A stretch of 64,000 nucleotides of DNA, taken from contig NC_133772.1 in the NCBI RefSeq assembly GCF_003597395.2, positions 143,489,048 to 143,553,047 on the forward strand, given 5' to 3'. Positions within the stretch are counted from its first letter, which is position 1, and every line of letters begins with the position of its first letter. Below the pieces are notes generated by a model. It saw only the letters and a program-made list of their open reading frames with translations. It ran no database searches and was not told where the DNA came from. The position numbers and the translations under genes are program-made. This document shows, one piece after another, positions 24,446 to 35,182 of the stretch. Source of the DNA: Chelonoidis abingdonii. Lineage: Eukaryota > Chordata > Testudines > Testudinidae.

Positions 24446-25356
24446 ACTATGAAAACAACAAAAGTATGGCAAATAACGATAACATGTCCCTGAAAGGGTT
24501 ACAATACGGCAAATCTACCACGTGTCCACGAGATTAGAGGTGGATAACCATCAATGGGAACATTAATTTAAAAAAAGTAACATCCAAAGTACTGTATTGT
24601 AATGTTTTATAGTCGATGTCCATTAGCAGAGATAAAACTTAATTTTGCAGACAGCTACAGTGTTCTTTAAAGGAGAAGAGGAGACACATCAGGAATTATT
24701 CTTTCACGTGACATACCAAGGGGGGGATTGCAATGGAGAATAGGGGCCCTCCAGAGCGATGGAGATGTACACCAGTTATTGGACCATGAACTCAGAGAAG
24801 AGACAAAAAGTTGGACATGGATGGAGATCAGATTGACTGAAAAACCTACTACCTTGATTTTTGTATTCCCAGAGGGTGAGTCTCCTTGCAGGGTGCCAGG
24901 ACTACAATGACAAGCATGGTATAAGAACCTGAACAGAACAGAATAGGGATGATACTCTGGACAAAACTCAGCACCCTCTTCCTTTGCAGTGGCTGAAGGG
25001 GACATGAGATAATTTGGCACAGTTCTCACCAGGGTGTTGCCTCCAGGAAACAAAGTGAGCAGTCTGGTCCTTGTCTTTTCCATCTACCTGTTTAGTTAGT
25101 TTACTTCTCCAGTTAGTAGATGTCTGGTCATTTTTCCATGCCTGATCCAAAATACTATTTAAAGCTATTTAGATTTGCAATTTAGCACTTTGTCAGACTT
25201 TTGACTCTAATGGAATAAAAAATATGGAAAAACTGGCATGCCTTAAATTTGTACTTGCCTTTCACTGGTTTTCTAATTGTAAGACAGAATCATTTTTTTT
25301 CAAAATCAATACTTTCTGAAAAAAATGGGTTGATTTTGACAAAATTTTATTCGAAT

Positions 25357-25389
25357 ACATTCCATTCTGACTTTATCAGAATGGAATGT
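25357..25389. repeat. Perfect 14-bp inverted repeat (hairpin)
   Basis: ACATTCCATTCTGA (25357..25370) and TCAGAATGGAATGT (25376..25389) are exact reverse complements around a 5-base loop. Confidence 0.95.
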
Positions 25390-26141
25390 TTTGTTTCAAA
25401 ATGACTTTTATAAATCAAATGAATTGTTTTTATATAAAACATGAAAACAATTTACAATGATCAAAATCAACAGAAAAATATTTGTTTTTTTAGGTTATTT
25501 TTTTTTGCACAAAATTTTAAAATCTTATGGTCTTTATTCCTTCCTGGAATGAAAAAAAAAATGAAATTGTAGAATTTCCCAGGAAAAGAAAATCTGGTTT
25601 TTGTCCTGGTCTAGCCAGAACTTTCTGAGTGGCTCTCTAGATCAGAGAAATCGGAATATGAAAGGGGAAGACATTTGGTGGTAGATAAGCACAGTTTTGG
25701 AGAAAACTCTTAAAAGCTATGTGTTATTGTTATGCTCCTTTTAGACCAAAAAAGAGAAGAAACTCTGAAAGGCTCCTACTCCAGAAACACACGAGAAATC
25801 TACATATCGCTATTAAAAGGACTGTCTAGTAGGTCTTACTTCCAGAGTCAGCCTTAGGTACAGTTATTACATATTGCATGAAACCTAGCTTGCTCATTCC
25901 AAACCCGTCAAGACTCCCTACAGAGAAACTGCTCTCTTGTATGAAGCTTTTCTTCTGTGTGATGGGTATTAATGGAGTAGGAACTTTCATTCAAGGAACT
26001 GCCTGTTGAGAAGCAAAGACCTCTGTGGCTGTGTTTGAAACCATGTAATACAAGAGGCTTTGAATGGTGTGATAAAAGAGTGTACAGTCTATAGAGCACA
26101 GAAAGTTACAGATTACTCCTATTTCTCGAGAGGATGTTAAA

Positions 26142-26191
26142 CTCTCTCTCTCTCTCTCTCTGACCCTCTGTCTTTCTCTCTTTTTTTTTTT
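26142..26191 (+). repeat. CT microsatellite followed by T run
   Basis: About ten CT units, then a pyrimidine-rich spacer and an 11-base T run. Confidence 0.9.
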
Positions 26192-27506
26192 CGGTGCTTT
26201 CCAAAAGTCCCAAGGCAGATTTCATCCCGTGTTAAATTTCCTGTCCGTAAAGGATGAAGTAAAATGTAAAACCTCTAAAAATAAACCAAACCTCTCCAAG
26301 TGAGCCATTTAATGGACTGCAAAGCAGCCTTCCGTCACGGAATTTGCAGTAGAAACTGGCAGTGACTGCACCCATTAAAGGCCTGCAATGCAGCAATCCT
26401 AGGATGGAAATTTTCATCAGGTAGGATTCAGCTGCACTATATGGCACATTTCAAATTGTTCAATGTTAATAAATAAAAGTCTTGCTGTGATAATGCTACA
26501 AGTTTACTGTGGAATAGCACTGAGAGAAAATTGGAACTGTGGTCTGATGGGAAATTTTGATATTTCAACTTTTGCATTTGCGCTGATGAAAATAAGAATG
26601 AGGATATGAGACACCTAAACTACAACTCCCATCAGGCAATGTGGCAGCTTAGGCAGATGTCAGTTTGACAATAAACTGCTTCAGTTTCAAATTGACCCCA
26701 AACAAAAACAAATATTTCATTTCATTTTTCCCACAGAATTTTTCAATTTTGCTGAACCTGCATTTCCCACTGAAAAAAATCATTTAGACAGAAAATTGCT
26801 ACTGGAGAGAAATCTTTACTGAGTGTGTTTTGTTGTTTAAAATGTTACTATCTATTGGCAACATCTGATCCAAACATATTGCTACTAGATTCTTCACTGA
26901 TTTTAGCTTATTTTGCAGAGATCCCCAAAACCTTCAAAGTGTTGACATTTAACCCAGGTATGATGTAAACTGAAAATGGCTACCGCTACCCACCCAAATA
27001 GGAACTGCACTTCCAATGGTAGGGCATTGCTAACTGCCTGCAGCTTAAAGACAACACATAACCAGAATACTTTAAATGAAACTAAACCTTGCAGCATACC
27101 AGTGTTAGACAACATTCGTTACAGATGATGGTATTCAGCAGTTGTACTTCATGCCTGTGTAACAATCAGCAAGATGGACATTTTTACAATGATTGTAAGA
27201 ATCTTGAAAGTCATAGGGAGGGAAAAACATCACTGGCGTGAAGGAAAATACATGGGCAGAGACAGTCATGCAAAGCAGAAGAATTTTGTTCATAGTATGT
27301 TGAAGTCGCAGACATTAACTCTGGGACAGCCACCTCTACACAGGTGCTCAACTGAACAGACAGAGCACAGACGGATCTGCACATCCATGATCCCAAGCCC
27401 CCGTCCTACTCCAGTGTGTGCATGCCCTGTCCCTTTCCATCTTTTGTGGCCCTCCAGTTCCACCACTTCTGGCAGCTAGGTTTAGACGTTCATCAATAGA
27501 CTACAG

Positions 27507-27797
27507 CAGCAGTTCTCGCACTGTAGGTCAGGACCCGTTTTAATGGGGTCGCCAGGCTGACTTAGACTTGCTGGGTCCCGGGGCTAACGCCAAAGCTCGA
27601 GTGCTTCAGCCTTGGGCAGCGGGACTCAGGTTATAGGCCCCCTGCCTGTGGCTGAAGCCCTTGGGCTTCGGCTCTGGCCCCCCCGCTGGGGCGGTGAGGC
27701 TTGGGCGAGCTCAGGCTTCAATATCCCCTCCCAGGGTCCTGTAGTAATGTGTGTTGTCAGAAGGGGGTTGTGGTGTAATGATGTTTGAGAATCCCTG
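27507..27797. mobile_element. hAT MITE
   Basis: Ends CAGCAGTTCTCGCACT and the inverse-like ATGTTTGAGAATCCCTG. Flanking octamers GACTACAG (27499..27506) and GGCTAGAG (27798..27805) agree at six of eight positions, an aged 8-bp duplication. GC-rich interior without coding capacity. Confidence 0.75.
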
Positions 27798-27820
27798 GGC
27801 TAGAGATGAACTGGGCTAGA

Positions 27821-27876
27821 TCCTCAGCTGGTGCCGTGACGTCCACGGAGCTGTACAGCCTGAAACCAGCTGAGGA
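27821..27876. repeat. Palindromic MITE with perfect 12-bp arms
   Basis: TCCTCAGCTGGT (27821..27832) and ACCAGCTGAGGA (27865..27876) are exact reverse complements. A related decayed copy is at 57211..57292. Confidence 0.75.
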
Positions 27877-28085
27877 GGTGCCCCATTAAGTGTTCCGAAG
27901 AATGTAAAGCTTCTAAAACAGCAACATCCCTACATCCTTATCCCAGTCTCGTTTCCAGCCTCTCCCTATTAGTGTATTGTGTACAGAAAACTTATAGCGG
28001 TTAGACAGGTAGTATGCCATACAGCTGCAGGCAAGGCCATATTCAGTATAGTGAGCAGATCTACCCAGAAACCCCTCAACTATTC

Positions 28086-28163
28086 AGGTTTCAGAGTGGC
28101 AGCCATGTTAGTCTGTATCAGCAGAAAGAACAGGAGTACTTGTGGCACCTTAGAGACTAACAG
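28086..28163 (+). repeat. End fragment of a common turtle-type interspersed repeat
   Basis: TCAGAGTGGCAGCCATGTTA, ACAGGAGTACTTGTGGCACC and TTAGAGACTAACA form the end of a repeat I recognise as abundant in turtle DNA. Other pieces of the same element appear at 29586..29745 and 30791..30854, so the LINE cluster seems to have split it. Confidence 0.55.
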
Positions 28164-29530
28164 ATGTCATTCGGACTGGAGAAGTGTTGGCCGGATGGTA
28201 GTGAAGAGGGGAAGGTAGTCAAGACTGATGGGGTGGAACTACCAGCGGGCCACATAGCAGACATACAGACAGCTACAAGTACCTTGGCGTCCCACCAGTC
28301 ACATGGAAACCACGATGAGGAGGCAAGGAAGACAGCAACATCCAAGTATCACCAAAGGATAAACAGGTCCTGAAGAGCCAGCTCAGTGGGAAGAACAAGA
28401 TCCACGCCATCAACAGCTACGCCCTGCTGGTCATCAGATACCCTGCTCGTAAGTGAGCTGGCCAAAGGAGGACATGGAGGCTGCGATGTGAAGACCCGGA
28501 AGCTCCTCACAATGCACGGAGTTCCACCCCAAGTCCAACACCCAGAGATTGTTATACCAGCCGAAAGAAGGCGGTTGGGTTTGGTGAGCGTCAAAGCCAC
28601 TGTCCTGACGAAACCCGGAACATCCAGGAGTACATCAGTAAGATGGCCCCAAAGATGAGCTGCGTGAGAGAATGCCTGAGGCAGCAGCAGACATGGAGGA
28701 AGACCAAGCAGAAGAAGTGCCATGGCAGACAAGACCTTCATGGGTATACCATCGACAGATAGCTGAGGTGGCTGACATTGGGAAATCCTACAGTGGCTGG
28801 AAAGGGCGCGACTAAAAGACAGCACTGAGGCACTGATCATAGCAGCACAGGAACAGGCACTGAGCACCAGATCCATTGAAGCAGGGCTACCACACTAGAG
28901 AGGACCCAAGGTGCAGACTGTGCAGAGAGGCCTCAGAGACAGTCCAACACATAGTGGCAGGGTGTAAGATGCAGGCAGGAACAGATACACTGAACGGCAC
29001 AACCAAGTGGCTGGCATTGTGTACAGGAACATCTGCACAACGTATGGGCTAGACCCTCCAAGACCAGATGGGAGATTCCACAGAAGGTTGTGGAGAATAG
29101 CGGGGCTAAGATTCTGTGGGACTTCCAGATCCAGACGGACAGGCAGGTACGGCCAATCAACCAGACATCGTGGTAATAGACAAGGAGCAGAAGACAGCGG
29201 TGGTGATAGATATAGCAGTGCCAAGTGACAGCAACATCAGGAAAGAAGGAATATGAGAAGCTGGAGAAGTACCAGGGCCTGAAAGCGGAATTAGAGAGGA
29301 TGTGGAAAGTGAAGGCCAAATGGTCCCAATGGTGGTAGGAGCACCTCAGGGCTGTGACTCCTAAGCTGGGTAAGTGGCTCCAACAGATCCAGGAACAACA
29401 TCAGAGCTCTCTGTCCAGAAGAGTGCAGTGCTAGAACAGCTAAGATACTGTGCAGAACCCTCAACTCCAGGCCTCTGGTGGAGGACCGGAGGTTGAGAAG
29501 ACACATACCACCCATAGGGTGAGAGGAGAA
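28164..29530 (+). pseudogene. RLE-type LINE (R4/Dong-like) copy 1: end of RT through endonuclease to 3' end
   Basis: Begins in the RT/thumb region (MSFGLEKC; YLGV follows) with no 5' half. Continues with the KTRKLLTMHG segment. A CCHC knuckle (C-x2-C-x8-H-x4-C; CRLCREAS...HIVAGC) lies at 28912..28965. The restriction-like endonuclease signature PDIVVIDKEQKT...VIDIAVP lies at 29161..29223, with Pro-Asp at 29161..29166 and the second Asp at 29209. The order RT, knuckle, RLE is that of R2/R4 LINEs; the KTRKLLT region favours R4/Dong. Several frameshifts destroy the frame. It ends at GGGTGAGAGGAGAATTT, directly at a TA microsatellite. Confidence 0.75.
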
Positions 29531-29585
29531 TTTTTTTATATATATACATATATATATATATATATAATATATATATATATGAGAT
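29531..29585. repeat. T/TA microsatellite at the LINE 3' end
   Basis: T run followed by about 20 TA units with small interruptions, immediately after LINE copy 1. Confidence 0.9.
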
Positions 29586-29745
29586 TCATCAATTAAGTGG
29601 GCTATTATCAGCAGGAGAAAAAAAAATGGTTGTATTATTCCGATAATAGGCCACTTAATCGATTAGTCGCATTAGAGTTGATGGCAACACCCATTTTTTC
29701 ATTTCTGTGTGTGTGTGTGTGTAAATATATATATATAAAAAAAAA
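29586..29745. repeat. Spacer between two facing LINE 3' ends, with inverted arms and GT/TA repeat
   Basis: TTAAGTGGGCTATTATC (near 29595) and GATAATAGGCCACTTAA (near 29642) are inverted with one mismatch. A GT microsatellite and TA run lie at about 29707..29738. The unique part resembles the middle of the interspersed repeat whose ends are at 28086 and 30791. Confidence 0.6.
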
Positions 29746-30640
29746 ATTCCCCTCTCACCCCTATGGGTGGTATGTGTCTTCCTCAACCTCCGCGTCCTCT
29801 ACAGAGGCCGGGAGTTTGAGGGTTCTGCGCAGTATCTTAGCTGTTCCTAGCACTGCACTCTTCTGGACAGAGAGCTCTGATGTTGTTCCTGGGATCTGTT
29901 GAGCCACTACACCCTTCTGTAGTTCCACCAGTCGACTAATTCTCTCCGAGTCGCCTTGATCTTATCCTCCAACCTCATTTTCCAGGTGGGTAACATACTG
30001 TTGTTGTTCTTGATCGTGTAGCCAAGCATTTCCAGGATTACAGAGGCTGCAGCGTATACCAATTCATTGGTTTGAGTTATGGTGGTAGTAGGGATTGTCA
30101 TGATGCTCTATTTGCATCTTCTAACATACTATCTGATGATATTTCTCCACTGAGCCTTGTAATCGGTCTCGAGGATTGACTGTAGTTAGTTTCTCCATGA
30201 TCTATGCCTCATATCAGCTGCTGTGCTCTGCAATGGAGGGGGTGGCAGTGAAGTTTCAGCTTCAGGTGTGGGCCGCACATCCACTTGTTCTTCCAGTCAT
30301 CTTGAGTCTGGATTAATGTGAGTTGGTCTATCTCAGCTGTGAGAGCAGCTTCCTCTTTACTATGTTGAAGCGTTGGTAACTAGCTGTTTCTCGGTAAGTG
30401 TGCATGTAGGTCTTTTGTCCATCCACAGTCCGTCATACGTTTCATAATCCCTCTCATTAGGTCTACTGTTGTAGTAGCATTCCATCAATTCTAGGTTCTC
30501 TTGTCTCATCCATGATGGTTTGTTCCAGTAGCCCACTTATCGTCAGATTGTTCGTGTTCCTCAACATCTGGCGCAGACCTTGTTAATCCGGGCGACGTCG
30601 AGCCGGCATGACTCTCCTAGTTCATGTCACTCTCATATTT
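29743..30640 (-). pseudogene. RLE-type LINE copy 2: 3' end joined to 5' region, interior deleted
   Basis: 29743..29905 is the reverse complement of the copy 1 terminus (29345..29530). From about 29907 the sequence matches the 5' region of copy 4 (34640..35130; shared blocks CTACACCCTTCTGTAG, TCCGAGTCGCCTTGATC) and extends several hundred bases further 5'. The RT, knuckle and endonuclease coding parts are missing between them. Confidence 0.65.
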
Positions 30641-30644
30641 GAGG

Positions 30645-30775
30645 TAGGCAGGTGAAGCTTAGGGGGTCTTTTGCCCAGGACTCCTACTGGAAAGTTGGGT
30701 ACCAACGGGATTTGAACCCCGGTCTCTCGTATCAAAGGCGGTCTCCCGGATCAAAGGGCGGCGCTCTTACTCTCT
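30645..30775 (-). other. tRNA-like sequence at the 5' end of LINE copy 2
   Basis: On the minus strand AAGAGCGCCGCC is followed by two near-repeats of CCGCC(C)TTTGATmCGrGAGACC (about 21 bases each) and then a canonical B box, GGGGTTCAAATCCCG, with a closing TGGTACCCA. It looks like a partly duplicated tRNA or tRNA-SINE head; no intact cloverleaf can be drawn. Confidence 0.5.
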
Positions 30776-30790
30776 CTCTCTCCCCCCCCC
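30769..30790 (+). repeat. CT microsatellite plus C run
   Basis: CTCTCTCTCTCTCT followed by nine or ten C residues, next to the tRNA-like sequence. Confidence 0.85.
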
Positions 30791-30854
30791 CTGTATTTTC
30801 CACTGCATGCATCTGAGAAGTGGCTTAGCCCAGAAGCTAATGCTCAAATAAATG
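30791..30854. repeat. Fragment of turtle-type interspersed repeat ending at the gap
   Basis: TTTTCCACTGCATGCATCTG and GCTCAAATAAATG are the other end of the repeat seen at 28086; the sequence then runs into the N block. Confidence 0.5.
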
Positions 30855-30954
30855 NNNNNNNNNNNNNNNNNNNNNNNNNNNNNNNNNNNNNNNNNNNNNN
30901 NNNNNNNNNNNNNNNNNNNNNNNNNNNNNNNNNNNNNNNNNNNNNNNNNNNNNN
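30855..30954. other. Assembly gap, exactly 100 N
   Basis: A run of 100 N, the usual placeholder for a gap of unknown size, lying within the LINE cluster. Confidence 0.99.
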
Positions 30955-32115
30955 TTGGAAATTGTGGGGGCCCCGTACCTGCCTGTCCGCTGGGATCTGA
31001 AGTCCACAAATCTTAGTCCCCGCTCATTCTCACAACCTTTGTGGAATCTCCCATCTGTCTGGAGGGCTAAGCCCATACGTTGTGCAGATGTTCCTACCAC
31101 AATGCCAGCCACTGGTTGTGCCGTTCAGTGTTGCTGTTCCTGCCGATCTGTACACCCTGCCACTATGTGTTGGACTGTGCCTCTGAGCTCTCTGCACCAG
31201 TCTGCAACTTGGCGTCCTCTCTATCAGTGGGTAGACCCCTGTTCAATGGATCTGGTGCTCCAGTGCCTGTTCCTGTGCTGCTATGATCAGTATGCCTCAG
31301 TTGTCGTCTTTGTCAGCCCTTTCCAGCCACTGTAGGATTTCCCAAGTCAGCACCTCCAGCATCTGTCTATGGTAGTTCCCTGAAGTCTTTGTCTCCATGG
31401 CACTTCTCTGCTTGTCTTCCTCCCATGTCTGCTGCTGCCTCAGGCATTCTCTCAGCAGCTCATTTGGGGCCATCTTACTGATGTACTCCTGGAGTTCCGG
31501 GTTTCGTCCAGGACAGTGGCTTTGACGCTCACCAAGCCCAACCGCCTCTTCCGGCTGGTATACAATCTCTGGGGTTGGACTTTGGGTGGAAACCTCCGTG
31601 CGATTGGAGCTTCCGGGTCTTCACATCGGCAGCCTCCATGTCCTCCTTGGCCAGCTCACTATCAGCAGGGTATCTGATGACCAGCAGGGCGTAGCTGGTT
31701 GATGGCGTGGATCTGTTCTTCCCACTGAGCTGGTCTTCAGGACCTGTCTTATCCTTTGGTGAACTTGATGTTGCTGTCTTCCTTGCCTCCTCATCGTGTT
31801 TCCATGTGACTGTGGGACGCCAAGTACTTGTAGCTGGTCTGTATGTCTCATGTGGCCGCCTGGTGTTCCACCCATCAGTCTTGACTACCTTCCCCTCTTC
31901 ACTACCATCCGGCCAACTTCTCCAGTCCGAATGACATCCCGATATCCTCACTGTAGATCTGCGTCAGGTGGATTAGGCGAGTTCGATGTCTCGTTCATTC
32001 TTAGCATAAGCTTGATGTCATCCATGTAGAGGAGGTGGCTGATGTGTTCCACTCCTGAACCTGTACCCGTATCCAGTCCTTGCGATTTACTGGCTGAGGG
32101 GGTTTAAGCTACGCA
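30955..32115 (-). pseudogene. RLE-type LINE copy 3: RT catalytic site through endonuclease region
   Basis: Parallel to 32540..33690 of copy 4 over its whole length. On the minus strand the RT motif C reads LLYMDDIK, with the YMDD codons at 32028..32017, still intact here. Downstream come the YLGV and KTRKL regions and the CCHC/RLE part. Frequent one-base indels. The copy breaks off near 32115 after the GGGGGTTTAAGC block and is followed by an A-rich junction. Confidence 0.7.
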
Positions 32116-32154
32116 GAACATGAACATACAGCAGAACAGAACTACAATATATAA

Positions 32155-35130
32155 AAAAAATAAAAAATTCCCTCCACCCCTTGGGTGGTATGTGTCTTCC
32201 TCACCTCGGGTCCTCTACCAGAGGCGGGAGTTTGAGGTTCTTGCGCAGTATCTTACTGTTCCTAGCACTGCACTCTTCTGGACAGAAGCTCTATGTTGTT
32301 CCTGGGATCTGTTGGAGCCACTCCCCCCAGCTTAGGTCACAGCCCCGAGGGCTCTCACACCATGGGACCACTTTGGCCTTCACTTTCCACATCCTCTCTA
32401 GTTCCTCTTTCAGGCCCTGGTACTTCTCCAGCTTTCATATTCCTTCTTCCCTGATGTTGCGGTCACTTGCACTGCTATATCTTCCACCGCTGTCTTCTGC
32501 TCCTTGTCTATTACCACGATGTCTGGTTGATTGCCAGTACCTGCCTGTCCGTCTGATCTGGAAGTCCACAGATCTTAGCCCTGCTATTCTCCACAACCTT
32601 CTGCGGAATCTCCCATCTGGTCTTGGGAGGTCGAGCCATACGCTGTGCAGATGTTCCTGTAACACAATGCCAGCCATTTTGTGTCCGTTCAGTGTATGCT
32701 TTCCTGCCTGCATCTTACATCCTGGCCACTATGTGTTGACTGTCTCTGAGCCTCTCTGCACAGTCTGCACCTTGGGTCCTCTCTAGTGTGGTAGACCCCT
32801 GCCTCATGGATCTGGTGCTCAGTGCCTGTTCCTGTGCTGCTATGATCAGTGCCTCAGTGCTGTCTTTTAGTCCAGCCCTTTCCAGCCACTGTAGGATTTC
32901 CAATGTCAGCCACCTCAGCTATCTGTCGATGGTACATCCCATGAAGGTCTGTGTCTTGCCATGCACTTCTTCTGCTTGTCTTCCTCCATGTCTGCTGCCG
33001 CCTCAGGCATTCCTCAGCAGCTCATCTTGGGCCATCTTACTGATGTACTCTGGATGTCCGGTTCGTCCAGGACAGTGGCCCTTGACGCTCACCAAGCCCC
33101 GCCCACCTTCTTTCCGGCTGGTATACGTCTCGGTGTTGGACTTGGGGTGGAAACCTCCATGCATTAGTGAGGAGCTTCCGGGTTTTCCATCGCAGCCTTC
33201 ATCTCCTTTGGCCAGCTCACTATACCGGCAGGTATCTGATGACCGGCAGGGCATATCCGTTGATGGCGTGGATCTTGTTCGTCCCACTGAGCTGCCTTTT
33301 CAGGACCTGTTCTTATCCTTTGGTGATCTTGGATGTTGCTGTCTTCCCTGCCTCCTCATCGTGGTTTCCATGTGACTGTGGGACGCGAAGAATTGTAGCT
33401 GTGTCTGTATGTCTGCTATGTGGCCCGCTGGTAGTTCCACCCATCAGTCTTGACTACCTTTCCTCTCTTCACTACATCCGGTCACACTTCTCCAGTCCGA
33501 ATGACATTCCGATATCCTCACTGTAGATCCGCGTTCAGGTGGATTAGCCAGTCGATGTCTCGTTCATTCTAGCATAGAGCTTGATGTCATCCAGTAGAGA
33601 AGGTGGTGATGGTAGTTCCACTCCTGAACCTGTACCCGTATCCAGTCCTGTGATTATCTGGCTGAGGGGGTTTAAGCCTATGCAGAACAGCAGCGGGACA
33701 GTGCATCACCTTGTATATGCCACACTTGATGGCCACTTGGCATGTGCCTTGATTGACTTCTAGTGTTGTCTTCCATAGTCCCATTGAGTTCTTGAGGAAG
33801 GTCCTTAGTGTCCTGGTTGACTTGTATAGCGCCCAGACATTCACAGATCCACGTGTGCGGCATTGAGTCAATAGCTTTCCTGTGAGTCAATCCAGGCTTG
33901 CTCAGATTGGTTGTCTAGACCTTAGTCTTGGCGACTGCTCTATCTATGAGCAACTGTGTTTTGAGCCTCTGGTGTTGTTCCCACTGCCCTCTGAGCTGCT
34001 CATGTACTGGCCCATGTGGTTCCTGTAGCTTGGCAGCTATGATGCCTGATAAGACTTTCCATGTTGTGGGAGGAGGTTATTTGGCCGTAGTTGGCCGCTC
34101 TGTCCCCTGCAGGGGTCTTTCATGATCAGCACTGTCTTCATTGTGTAGCTAGTTTGGGTGGGAGCCTGCTGCTAGCAGCTGGTTCATCTGTGCTGCTAGC
34201 GTTCCTGCACTGCTGTAGTTTCTTTAGCCAGTAGGTGTGGATCATGTCTCATCCAGGTGCTGTCCAGCTCTTCATGTCTTGACCCGCTGCTGGATGTCTT
34301 CTACTGTGTGTAACTGGTTTTGTTCCGGAGATTGCGTGCCTGTTCTCAGGTCCTGCAGCCACTTTGCACTGGTGTTATGGTCTTCTCTTTCTCCCATATT
34401 TCTTCCAGTACTTTCAGTTTCTGCTGCTGTGGCTCTGCTGTTATTGTGTTTGTTCCACGCAGTTGGGAGTACACTTGGATGGTTCCTTGGAGAACAGGGC
34501 ATTTACTTTTTTGCTCTGCTTCTCTAGTGTATCTCCTTAGCCTGGTAGCTAGTGCTGTGAGCTTTGTTTAGCAGTCTCTAGGGCTTCAGATGGAGTCAGG
34601 CCCTTGTATTTTTTCAGTACCGATCTCATCCTTAATCTCTACACCCTTCTGTAGTTCCACAGCTGACTAACTTCTCTCCGAGTCGCCTTGATCTTATCCT
34701 CCAACCTCATTTCCAGGGTGGGTACATACTGTTGTTTCTCTTGATCTGTAGCCAAGCATCTCCAGGATTACAGAGGCTGTAGCGTTACCAGTTCATTGGT
34801 TTGATTATGGTGGTAGTAGGGATTGTGATGAGGGCTCTATTGGCATCTTCTAACATACTATCTGATGTACTCTCCACTGAGCCTTGGTAATCGGTCTCGA
34901 GGATTGACTGTAGCTAGTTTTTCCATGATCTATGCCTCATATCAGCTGCTGTGCTCTGCAATGGAGGAGTGACAGTGAAGTTCAGCTTCAGGTGTGGACT
35001 GCACATCCACTTGTTCTCCAAGTCTTCTTGAGTCTGGATGTAATGTGAGTTGGTCTTCAAGCTGTGAGAGCGCTTCCTCCTTACTATGTTGAAGCTTTGG
35101 TAACTAGCTGTTCTCAGTAAGTGTGGATGT
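32155..35130 (-). pseudogene. RLE-type LINE copy 4, the longest (about 3 kb)
   Basis: On the minus strand: N-terminal region (35130..34000), RT motif A AIDSMPHTWI (near 33870), motif B remnant IQGDALS (near 33700), motif C LLDDIKLYA (GATGAC at 33591..33586, where one base is missing compared with copy 3 so YMDD is broken), then YLGV, KTRKL, CCHC and the endonuclease, and the 3' terminus at 32155..32210 (GGTGGTATGTGTC on plus). R2/R4-type LINEs make one polyprotein combining nicking and target-primed reverse transcription. Many frameshifts; non-functional. Its 5' side abuts a TA microsatellite at 35133. Confidence 0.75.
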
Positions 35131-35132
35131 AG

Positions 35133-35182
35133 GTATATAATATATATACACACAACACACACATATATATATATATATACAC
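35133..35182. repeat. TA/CA microsatellite at the 5' border of LINE copy 4
   Basis: TATATAATATATATACACAC followed by ACACACATATATATAT: mixed TA and CA dinucleotides. Confidence 0.9.

Larger units (their letters stand above)
24446..27498. other. Presumed MDGA2 intron 5' of the exon; simple repeats only
   Basis: Contains an AT-rich block (25260..25610) with a strong hairpin, and a CT/T microsatellite at 26142..26191. The minus-strand frame at 24667..25083 lacks Ig or other recognisable features. Confidence 0.4.

Noticed and set aside
24667..25083. 138-codon minus-strand frame beside the MDGA exon
   Set aside because: No Ig, FNIII or MAM features and no phase-1 splice sites; a chance frame.
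28164..35130. RT/endonuclease ORFs as active genes
   Set aside because: Every copy is broken by frameshifts and truncations.
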